Shown: positions 20,928 to 32,900 of the stretch, in pieces
How positions within the stretch are numbered: the stretch's first letter is position 1
How the letters are laid out: each line of letters opens with the position of its first letter
Origin: Phalacrocorax aristotelis
Lineage: Eukaryota; Chordata; Aves; Suliformes; Phalacrocoracidae
DNA length: 64,000 nucleotides
Direction of reading: 5' to 3'
Assembly: GCF_949628215.1 (NCBI RefSeq)
Contig: NC_134276.1
Span: 105,996,756-106,060,755, forward strand
Position numbers and translations under genes: made by a program
The notes under the pieces: model-generated
Database searches by the model: none
Told to the model about the DNA's origin: nothing
What the model saw: only the letters and a program-made list of their open reading frames with translations

Positions 20928-23900
20928 CTAAATGAAGCAAACAAGGTTACATAAGAATAATTCAAAGATTTTAACCAGATTAACATTTAGTGTACATTTC
21001 AGAAGAAACTTAAGGCATCGAAATTGAAAAGAACATGCCTGGAGGCCTGTTAGTTAACATTTACCCTTTTCTGGGAAGGGAAGTCTACAGCACGTACTGC
21101 TACACAGAACAGAAATAATAACCTATTAAAAGATACAAGTACCAAACAGCTCTGTTGAGCATCTGATTCATAAGTGCATTCATGTTGATAAACAGATACC
21201 ACAGCTCTCCAATGGCCAGGTAGTTGGCCTCAGTAAGTTTCTTATATACATCCTAGGAGAGGAATAACCTTGAGCGATTTAGTACATTCTGTTTTGATTA
21301 AAGAAATGTGGAGTTCAGCGAGCTTTTAAGGCTACTAATGTAGCCTTAAACTATAGACAATGAAGTTTAGTTGTTGCTAGTTGAAGTTTTAGTTGGAGCT
21401 CTGTTCTTATTGCACCAATCTGAAGATCTGGAGTCATGTCCATGGAGTTAAAGCCCTTGTGCCGTCTCAGTGAGGAAGGGGAGAAAAAGGAAGTTTAGTT
21501 TCCATGTTTAGTCAAGCCTTTTGACCCACATTAATCTTGGTGGAATTAAGGCCCAATGTTGTCTCACTGCTGCCTTGGACTGTGCCTGAACTAGTTTTGT
21601 TGGCTAACTGATACGTACAAGCAAGGCAGAGCTGAAGTCTTCACAAGACATGGCATCATTAAGTGGACAGTATAGAGATGATATTGCCAAACAGCGTGTC
21701 TTACCTGTTTAGTTTATCTGATAGAGGGGAAAATAATCATGAAAGTGGGGAAGGAAAAAAATGAAAGAATCTAATAGATCAGGGAAATGTAGGAAGTAGT
21801 AGGAAAAGACAACCAGGTAAAAATCTGATTAGTGTGGTAACGAAAAAGATGACAAAGTATGGGGTGAGGCGCTGTAGCTGTATGGCATGTGGGACTGAGT
21901 AATTGGAAGCTATACATGCAAACAGAGAAGGTGTCTCCAGGTATTGGTGGCACCTACATTTTGGCAGGTGTGGGGTGCTGTGTGCATGCGTGCAAACACA
22001 TCACAGATCTAAGGAATTTTGAAGACATCTAAACTTTTTAAACACACTACTGAATGTAAAATACTTGCCTTTTCACTCGTTGATTGATAGTTGGTCTTCT
22101 TTCTGTTAACAGAACAGGAAAGGAACATAAGTTAAATAATGACTTTTCTGGTGTTCATTTGAGAACCTTATTTATGAATGCATTTTTCCAAATTTCCAGC
22201 AATCCTTAGGGTTCCCCCCCCTTAGGAAAAAAGTTACAATAACAAATCCATTGAATGCTTTCAGATAGCTGTCATTATCTCATGAACCCCTGTCAAATTA
22301 CTTTCCCTACCTTTTCTTTTCAAGTCTTTCAGTTGTGCTTTTTGTCTAGTTCCTGGCCAGTATAAATCACAGTATTTTAAAGAAATATTTGTGTGCGTTT
22401 TTTGTACACTACTCTTTTTTTACCTATTATCTAAAAGTGCTAAGATAAAATTTTAAAAGAAAAAAAAAAAAAAGGGAAGCCAGCCTCCAACGAAGCACAC
22501 AATTTTACCCTTGTGTGGGAGCACTAAAATATCTTGAGGAATTCTAACTTGCTACTAAGAAATTTAAATGCATGAAATAAATCTGTGTAGACCAGACATC
22601 CTCAGAAGGTTTCCACAGTTACATTTTTACAAAACATTTCCTGATATAATCATGGATATGAGGACGGTTCAATTTGGTTCTGATCGTATCTTTTGTCTAG
22701 TTTGAAGCGGAGACAAATACATGCCTGTAGCTGAGTTAAAGGTGTAAACCATAACTATGTGCAGAGATGTATCTTTTTACATTGATCACAGTAATAATAC
22801 TTAATTCATTTTCTGACCAGCACACTGGTTCTAATAAGGGAACCCGCTGGCATGCAGGATCAGGTTTATTTCAGTGTTCAGAAAAGCCACTGTCCAAGAA
22901 TCACATGAGAAGGGCCTTAAACAATCATCACAGTTACTAAATCCTCAGAAATGTAAATGAAGTTTGCAGTAATTTGTGTACTACTTGCATCAAGATACTT
23001 ACTGGGAAGCGCTTTCCTCTGAAAAAGGGAAAAAAAAAAAAAAAAAAGAATTAGTACAAGAACAGTTTCCTCAGCCGATTTAAAGTTCTTTCAAAGAGTT
23101 ATTCAGAGCTTATTCAGCTCTTCAGTTTCTAGGAGGAGTTTCTGAACGAAATGTCTCTTTTTGGGGTAGTGACTTTAAACAGAAGACGACTAGGTTGCTT
23201 TCAAAGGAAAGGAACTTCCAAGCGACCGTGAAGCCTCACCGCAGCTCCGACAGCCTGTGTCTGCCAGGCGGCGGGCCTCCTCGGACCCGGCACCCGCACC
23301 CCTTCCTGCTGGGCTCAACTCACAAGCCCAAAGCAAACGCCACGGGGAGGGTTGCCCGGTGTCGAGCTTTTTGCGGCGTTCCTTAAAAGCACATTCTCCA
23401 CCTGCACTTTCACCACGGCCCAGAAGAGGGAGCCAGAAACTCAGCTTCCCCTTCCTCGGCACTCGGCCGCTCAGACCTTTCAGAGTGAAAGTGAACTTGC
23501 ACGGCTTCCTTTTGTGGTTGCCTTTCTTTGCCATTCCCTCTCAAAACTAGAGCAGGGAGGCTCCAGGACCCAAGGTTCGGCTCCTCCCTTTCCCTAGATC
23601 GCTGTCTGGTAGCCTTGTGCAACTGCACAAACGTCTCCATGTCATTCTCGAGGTATATTTTGCAGTACAAGTTGGCAGGATAAAAATGTCTGCACAAAAA
23701 TGGTGGTGTTGTAGTGCTCTTTAGCTTTAGTACCATGGAGGTAGGGCCTTCAGAAAAGGAGGACATGTGACAGTCAGCAGAAGTACAGACACTTTTTTTG
23801 ACACAAGGAAGGAGTGGTTTTATTTTACTTACTTGTAAAGTAGCCCTTTTTTTGGGCATAAAATACTCCAAGGCCACACAATGCCATTACCAGAGCCACG

Positions 23901-26900
23901 AATACTACAGCAACAATGATACCGCTTACATTCAGGTCATCTGTAATTATAAAACATAAGCCCGATGTTGTAAGTTGTAAGAGTTTCCATTGGCTGGATT
24001 TTCCCCCCCCTAATCACTACAGGCCCCTTTTGCATCTATGGGTGGTCTTTGGCCCAAGCTGTGTAAGTTATTTAGTAACACTTAGATGTAGATAAGTAGT
24101 CCAAAAGCACTACTGTATCACAGCCACATTAGCAGGAGTGATTGATACACTTCAACTGCTTAGTTTGGGTCAAAAGTAAGGAAAGAATAAGGGGTCAAGT
24201 GCTCCTCATTGTACCTATCCCCAAGAAGTATTATTCAAGTCACATGTCTCTAAGGCAAAATCTCTTGAAATCTTCAGAAGGTCTTAAAACAAGTGTTTTC
24301 ATATAGTTAGTTTGCCTAAAATAAGTGAAACAGCTGATGGCAATGCCGGGTCCCACTCCTGAAGAACTCCTCAGGCAAGTTATTTAAAATTCAATGCTTT
24401 TTAATTTTTAAACAGCAAGGCTTTTAAAATTCCACACAATGAAGGCCAACAAATATTTTAGCCCAGATGTCTGAAGTTAAACTCTACAGTGGACTACCAA
24501 AACACCTAGCCATTTTTATTTTGAAGCTGATGACCCACACCTGTTTCCTGGAATAATCACTAAGAGCTTCAGGCAATCATCCATTTTAGGAAAAACACCA
24601 CCATCAAAAGGCAGAAACATTTTCACAGTTTTTTGATATATGTCCAATTAGTTATTTGGATCCTGACTTTAAGCATACATTAATATATGATTGGGAACTT
24701 TACCCCGAGACCTATCAATTTTCATGCATTGGTTGACAGCAGTTTAGGACTTTGGTGAGTGTTTCCACAACAGAGTGATGTCTTTGTAGCTTGTGGAACA
24801 CTTGCTCATAATCAACCAGGAATGCATTAAAAGCCATGATACAGTGATTTTCATCTAAGTTCTAAGAAAGCACCAGACAATTGCTTTATGGAATACTTGG
24901 ACATGAATTTCTGTGCAGTACTTGTTAGGATTTGTTACTGTCTGCTTTCCTATCACGTCTGCAAAAGCTAGTTTATATTTTGCAAAAACATTCATATGTT
25001 TTGGGTTATTATTGACTCTGCCCCTCCAGCCTTTGTTAAGTTCTTTATTAGCTAACCAACGTTACACTTCACCTCCGCTGTGCAGGTAGAAAAGAAACAA
25101 GCAGCAGGATTTTTTTTTTTTTTTAAAGATACACTGACTTCTTCCATGTTCCTTTGGCAGGTATAAATGAGCCATTCAGTTAAATTTCTGATCCGTTACA
25201 TTAAGATCTCACATGAATGCATCTCAAAAGGGAGGCTTTTCATAAGGAAAATAACCCAGTGGACTGGTGCTTTATACTGTACACCCTCCACAAAAGCATT
25301 CTGAAATATTAAGGCTCTACTGCTGTTCTATGAAGTTCAGTGTTTAGCAACAAAAAGGCTCGCTACTGCAATAATTCTAAGGTACTGAACTAGCTGCTTT
25401 TCTAAGAAATGCAGTGAGATATGTTTGTGCTGTAAGATCGGAATGCTTTAAATAGCCACAGCAGCTACATATAAGAAACTGATATTATTATTATTCCTCC
25501 CCCAAAATGCCGTAATCAAAAAGATACAATTCAGTCTGGTCTGAGCTTCTCAGTTGCATCATCCAATAAAATAATTCCTATTGCAAGTCTGTTTTCCACT
25601 CATTTTCTTTGACACATACCAACTTGCATTCGCTTCACTGAGCATTTCTGAGATAATCCAATCCCATTGGAGGCTTCACAGAAATACTCTCCAGTGTCAT
25701 TCTTTGTAACTGTGTTAAACAGCTGTTAAGACAGAGTCCAAAACCATTATCAGAATAGAGAAAAAAATAATCAGAATTTCCTGTGGGATAGAAATTTGTT
25801 GACATGTCAACAGGGTTTTTTTGTTTGGTTGGGTTTTTTTTTTAAACAAGCAACCAAAAAAAAAAACCACCTGAAAGTAAGTGAGAAAATCTGGTCCAGT
25901 TCAACCTCATAATTCAGCTCCCTAGTCACATTCCCTGGTCCTTAACTTCAGCTTCTGGTATAAGACGGTCTTTTAAATTGACATTTTAACTAGATTGAGT
26001 GTATCTACAAGGAGATTCTTTTTCAGTGGTTCAGTACTTTCCAATAAAATGCATTTACTCAGACATGCTCTGATTTCAGAACCCCTAAAATCAGAACATT
26101 TTGTTCATTTAAAAAAAATACCCCAAGAGTAAATAAAAAAAATAATCACATACTACAAGAAATATTTCCCACAGAAAGTTTGTGGGTTCCTCTCCCCAGA
26201 AATGGCACTTTCTCTCTTCTTCCAATGGAGAAATCCTAGACTGCAGAATTTATCAAATACTACTATTGTAAAAATGAAAATGAGGAAGCAAGAGATGGAG
26301 ACTGACCTTCACATCAGTTCCAGTGTTCCTCTGCATTTTTTTAATCATTAGACTTGTTAATTTTTCTCTTTAATATATCCCATACTTTAAGATTTTCAGA
26401 ACTGATTGGTGATTTTGAGTAGTCCATCTCACTTCCACAGTAGGCTGAAATATCCGCAGCTGAATGCTTAGTCACATTTCAATTTCCACATTTGATCATG
26501 CACAAGAGTAGGGTTTCTTAGAACAAGTCTTTACTTCTGAAAAATCTCAGCTGACCGTGCATCGTAAGTATCCATTTTTTTAGAAGGATCAGCTAATGGG
26601 GGAGGGATGAGAAAGAGGCGGCCAGTTCTGAGCGGGAAAAAAAGAAACCCACAAAACAAACTACAACTAAAACAAAAAAATACTAAGCTTGCTTACAGCC
26701 CGACTCATTCCCAGTAACTTCACAAGTACCAGACTGGAACTTGTAATGCCACTGGATTGCACAGATTCTGGACTGCCCTTAGTGCTGCACTCCCACTGAA
26801 GTGGGTGAAGTTGCTATTTCAGTGCTATCAAATATAACTCTGCTAACATACCGCGAGATCATCCTCGCCCGGCACTAGTTAGCTAACTGACAAGGTGCAA

Positions 26901-29900
26901 TTTGACATGGATTTTCTAGATTCTGCTCATTCGTCATTAATGAGGCCTGCAACTCACCCAATTTGTCTGTATAACTCAACATCTATGGCTTGTCATTGGC
27001 TGAGGCAGAAACCACCTTCTACATTTGTTAGCACGTATTCCAGCATGACCTTGATCTCCAAAGACAGACCTTGTGCATATTTGGATTAAGACCCCTGTGC
27101 ATCACTGTACGAAAACCCGCCTGGACACAGTCTTGTGCCCCCTGCTGTAGGTGTCCCTGCTCAAGCAGGGGGGTTGGACAAGATGATCTCCAGAGGTCCC
27201 TTCCAACCCCTTCCCACCATTCTGTGATTCTGTAAATACTAAATTTGATAATCTTGGTAGCTGGTTATGATGGAGCTTGTTATTACACTTACCAGAGTGC
27301 CAGACTTTTTATTCATGGTGTAAGTTATGTTTGCTGCTCTAGCGCTGTCTGTTCCTCTCTTTTCCAGTAAGGGAACACCATTCTTGTACCACTGGTACTC
27401 TGATGGAGGAGAACCCTCAGTCTCCTTACAGCTCAGTTCCACTACCGTTCCTGTCATTGCAGAGCCGGGCACCTCACATACCGGAGTAGTCGGAGCAACT
27501 GGACAGTGAGATTGCACTTGTTACAGTCTTACCAGTACTGTCTACACAACAACAGTTTAACAGTCACTAATGAGGAGGTGAGCACTTGCATACATGCTTA
27601 AAAACTACCATGTTAATGAAATGAGGTGCTGGGAGGAAGCGTTGAAGGCAGAGTCCTGCACAGTAAAATTTGTGAGTTGCTAAATATGAAAGAAAGAAGC
27701 TTGCTCCCAGCCCCCACCCCCTCCACATGCTGTGTCATCCTGTCTCCAATCTATATACTCTCATCCAACCCCCAAGTGTTTGTTTCACCTTGTTTCTTTT
27801 ATGGGGCCTCTGGCTCACAGACAGAGGAGGGATAACTCAGGGAACCTATAGTCCAGCAATTCCCCCCTTCCCTGCTCCCATATTTAAAAACAGAAGTGAG
27901 GAACAGGAAAAAGATCTTTTTTGTATTAAAAGAAATCTACTGTTTTTTGAAAAATGGTTGTCAGAAAGAATTATCAAGACTGGCCGTCATCACAGCCATT
28001 GTGTAAATCCCAGGTTGATGACCAAAACCAGTTGGCTACTAAATTTCAGTTTAAATTAAAAACAAACATTCCCACACACAGATGCAGAAGAACTGATCAT
28101 TCCTTCTGCCATGAAGATGGACATCTCTTTTCTATTAAGTGAACAGAAAAGGAACTTTTTTTTGTAACTTGAAGCTACGTAGAAGAAAACTAAGGGTGAA
28201 GAGGCATGCATGGAACATTAAAAACACAAGTGACACCTTAACAAGTATTCAGTTTTCTCTTGGCTGACTTTAAAATAAAAAGTAAAAATAATGAAAACCA
28301 AGTGAAATACTAACTAATTCACATGAACTTTCAAAAAGGTTTGCGAGCCACTTGCTCTCCTCCCCCTCCCTGACCACCCCCCAGCCCTTCTCTCTCCCCT
28401 CCTCTTTTGGGCTCTGGGATTTCAACTTTAAATTAAGAAGCCACATTTAAAAGAGGAAGGCTGTTGAGAGAGTAGAAGAAAGAAGGAATAAGTGGGGTTG
28501 CCACATTGTTGGAGCTAATCAGAAGTTCATGGATTTGTAATCCTTTATGAAGAACTTCAATACTTTGCTTATAATTTTAAAAGTTCAATTATTTTTCTAT
28601 TGAGAGAAAAAAAAAAACAAAACAAAAACTACAAAAGCAAATATTTGCTTTTCTCCCTAACAGGGAGAAAAGAAGAAAACTGCTAACCTCCACCACTCAT
28701 TCACTGGGAAAAATACCAGAAACAATGCAAGAAGAATGTGCTCGGTATTCACTTTTCCCTCCTCTCCCCAACTGGGAAAGAAAACAAATGAAAAACCACA
28801 AAGAACAACCACCCCCCCAAGCCAAAACCATCTCTCCTGTAAATAAAGTCCACAGATTGCTAGCTCACTGGCTGGCATTGCACAGACACTGCAGCATTTT
28901 CTCCTTCCAAAACCAGGAGGAGACTGTAGCATATTGGAATGAACTGCTGCTTGGGAATATTTGCTAAGTGTTGACAGATGCTGACTTTCCAGTGCCAGAC
29001 ACTGTGATCAGCTTACCCAGATTCTCAGCGCCGACTGACTTAAGTTTTAGTAGAAATGGAAGTTTCATCATCACATAAATCAGCATACTTACTAAGGTTT
29101 GAGAACTGAAACCCACATTTATATCAACAAAAGCCTAGTTATATTCCTTTCTAATGCAAGCATGCATTTTGCAAAGATCTTTTGTGCATTATGTTGTAGA
29201 ATGTGCATGTGCACATGTGTTTATAAACCCAGCCCAAAGAAGACCTCAAAATGTAGCAGCCACACACCGTATGGACAACCCTACCTTCAACATCCCTTGC
29301 CATCATTCAATTTCTTTACAGAAGCCCAAATAATAAAGTTTGTACCCAGTACTGTGAGAGTAATGGTAGCCTCTCCCAGGTGTTGCCCCTCTTCACTCTT
29401 TGCACTGATTTCACAGCGGTAGGTCCCAGAATCCCTTCTAGTCACATTTCTAATACGGATTCCTGTATTCAGCATCTCTGCTCGGCCTCGAAGATCACCT
29501 TTAAGGGACAACAGACAGAAAGGTTTCTGCTCTTTGCTTATAGCAAATGTCTACGTCTCATCGGCTTGTTCTGAAATCATGTACAATTTATGAAGTATTG
29601 CTCATTTGTTCAGCGTTGGTTATCCGTCACCAAGGACCAATATGTAATCCCCCTCCCAAGACTATAAGAACCTTCCACAACTTGTGCATTTAGTCCAAAA
29701 AACTCTCAGTTCAAAAAGCCTGCATCTGTCATACATTTTCTCACTGGAAGATGGAATGCTTTTTTATTACAGATATTTCAGGAAAAAAAAAGACACGCAT
29801 AGCAGTAGTCAGGTGATAAAAAGACACAATTTTCCACTGAAGGGATGGCCATCACTAACTTAATTACCTTACAGAAAGAATTGTGAGTGAGACCACAGCA

Positions 29901-32900
29901 AAGTATTTGACATTTTAACTTGACAAGAAAAACTTGATGGATTTAGCAAAGATATTGCCATCAGACTTCTTACAGTGAGGTTTTTTTCCACTCTGCAGCT
30001 TATATGAAATTAAAGTTACATGCACACACAGAACCATGAGCTCCAGTGTTTCTCTAAACTCAATATATGCAGGGAAAAAAAGTTCATCAACAAGACCAGC
30101 ACATCTTGCAAGCTCTACAAACTAAATTGCTGTGCTTTTATTTTACTTCTTAACCTTCATTAGTGGTATACAAGGTACCAGAGACCCATATTTTCTTCAA
30201 CACATAAGGCCGAGCTAAGCCCTTTTCAGAACATATAAACAGAAAATCCACTTCTAGGAAGAATACGAATAATTTAAAATATACAGCTGAGTTTATATTT
30301 TATGTATATAAAAATTGCTGCATTATTCATATCTAAGCCTCCAGCTCTACAGGAGGCTTCAGAAACCCCTTTGTAGGATAGGAGTGCCAGCTTGCAGTAG
30401 TTTTAGGGAGTTTATATTTCATTTTAGAGAAATGTTGAAGAATGTGCAGTGCCATTTTTCTTAGTCTTGAGTTATGTTATATTTAACTTCATTAAAAAGG
30501 TAACTAATCATTGACGATTTTTTTAAGAAATATACTTTTTTTCCCCTAGGGGAAAAAAAAGTCTTTTCCTCAGAAGGACAGCTGTTCAGTATGGAGATTC
30601 AAGAGCATTCTCCTTCGATCAGTTTCCTAATGTTATTCCCTAAGAAAGAGACAACATCTATGCTAAAGAACAACACATCAAACCATCAGTCTAAGTATGT
30701 AGTACTGTACCTGTAAATTCACCATTGTAGTAGACAAATGAGACTCCTTGAGACTGGATTTTCTTCCATTCTATTCTTAAGCTCATCCCTTTTGAAAATT
30801 TGTGCTTGCAACTAAGAATAGCCTCTAGAGGAAAAAAAAAAGAAAAAAGAATGTAAATGGGAAAATGAGACACTTCAGCATTGTGTTTGGTACACATTCA
30901 GGCTCCGTGAATTTAATACTCCCCCATCAAAAGTACTTGAGCAGTCAGCAAGGGCCAGATCTACTTCTCAAAGTGATGCCAACAGACCTCCTCCAGATTT
31001 ACACAAACACAACTGGGAAACAGAAACTAGTAATTTTCCCATACTTCAGTGGCCTTTGGATCAAACTTCAGATGTTGGGGACTAGATATTCCCATTTTGG
31101 ACGGGCACAGATTCTATATTACTACCCTCATTTTAGGTTTAAATATTTTCATCAGTGAGCAGACCACCATCAAAAAAGGACTCTGACCCTGTTATCAACA
31201 ACATTTTGTGAATTACTATTCTGAATTCAGTGTCAGTAGCTTAACTGTTTAAATGTATGATGGAATGCGGAAGGAAAAGATACCAGTAAGATGGTTAAAT
31301 ATTCTCCTAACTTTCGTATTTAGTTACAATTTCACATTGGTTATTGCAAGGGTATGTGGAAGGCAAGAGTCTGCTTCGTTAAGGTTTCCCAAACAAGCAT
31401 CTTCTCAATGTAAAACTGATAACAAGTAAAGGGGACAGCAACAAACAAAAAACACAGACACACAAACACGACAGACAGGGACTAACAGAGATGATGACAA
31501 ACACCAACAGTCTCCAGACAAACTGATGGGACTGTGTTGTGGGCAACTGGAGCGAGTGAGGGTCTCTGCATCAGTAGTTGGAGGGGTCACAGATGTTGGG
31601 AGTGTGTGTTGGTGAGTCTCAAAGCACATGTGCTTGGAGCGCTAGCTGTTGGGGCAGAGAGGGGTGGCTTGAGTAAATTTAGGGCCAGCAACTGGGGTCA
31701 TACTGGGGGTCTAAGCACCCCATGGCTTGTAGTGCTGGCTTCTGGAAGCAGGGATGTGTGGTGCATGTGCAGTGTTGTACCTTCCCTACACCTGGTGTGC
31801 CTGGAGGTACGTGTGTAATTCACTAGCAAACCTCTAGCTGTGCAAGCTGGTGAGTAGGGCAGGGGTAGCAGATGGGCAGAGGGGCTGTGCTGGTACCCAG
31901 GAGATCCAAGAACCTGCACATGCTTGTCATCTAGAGAGTGTTGCGTGAGGACTTTCACCACTGAACTTCAAACTCCACCAGCTAGAGAGAGGAAGGAGCC
32001 TCAGCTTTACACGAGGCCAGGCAGTGTTACATGTGGGTGCTGTTGAAGGCAGCACCTCGCCTGTGGCCGTCTGTGCAGCGGGCAGTGCCAGTGCCACAAG
32101 TGTGCGGGGAAGGGGGCGGGCATACACACACATGCATCCCTGGGACACACACACAGCCTTGCTACTGGTTGAACCTGCAAACGGGAAAGCAGCAGTCTTG
32201 TCCGTTGCCCTGGGACAAAGACCTCCAGGTCTCCAGGTGCATTGGGCTGGGCTCCTGTGGCCAGGCAGGAAGAAACCCCAGGCCCCCAGAGCTGCTGTCG
32301 GCAGAGGCTGCTCATAATACCCTTTGGTGGCTACCTCTTATTTTTCTTGAGTTCTTGAGAAAGGAAGGTTCATACAATTGCTCACCTTTCTGTCTGTCCA
32401 CTCAAGCTTCCCTAACTTACATATAATGGGCATCATCAAACAAATTTCTCAGAGAGGCTGAGATTTCAAGAGTTTCTGATTATTGCTGAAGTTGCCATAA
32501 CTGGCTAGGAAACAACCCAAAATCAGTGTTCCTAATGAGGAAAAGGTCATACTGGGAGCTCAACTGTTCTTTTTTTCTCCACCTCAGCAGGGCATCAGCA
32601 TATGCCATCACTAATATAGCTTGCATCATAGTAATTGTGGTCTATGGTCAAGCCTATAGTTATGGGGGAACTAAAGACAGAGAGAAGACATGACAAACTC
32701 TATGGGTGAGTTATTGGGACAAACTCAATGTTTCAGTATTTCCATTCTCTGGAACAGCATGCTGAAATACATATTCACACACACCCCTCCCCCCAGTAAA
32801 TAACTCTTTAAGACAAGGTTTTAATAAGAATTGCTGGGATACAACATCAGAGGAAAGAATCCAACCACCCATCTGACTGGCTCCAAATCTATTAATAAAG

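Noticed and set aside
22064-22065. GT donor 4 nt downstream of the GC donor of JAM2 exon 9
   Set aside because: It would put the conserved [10 protein letters not shown] exon out of frame, and its consensus (GGCAA|GTATTT) is weaker than AAAAG|GCAAGT.
23410-23877. 155-codon open frame on the minus strand overlapping JAM2 exon 7
   Set aside because: It is in a different frame from the JAM2 transmembrane segment, resembles nothing known, and runs through the intron donor.
25817-25872. T-run and A-run pair forming a possible long hairpin in JAM2 intron 5
   Set aside because: The arms are mostly homopolymer T and A with mismatches, so complementarity is expected by chance.
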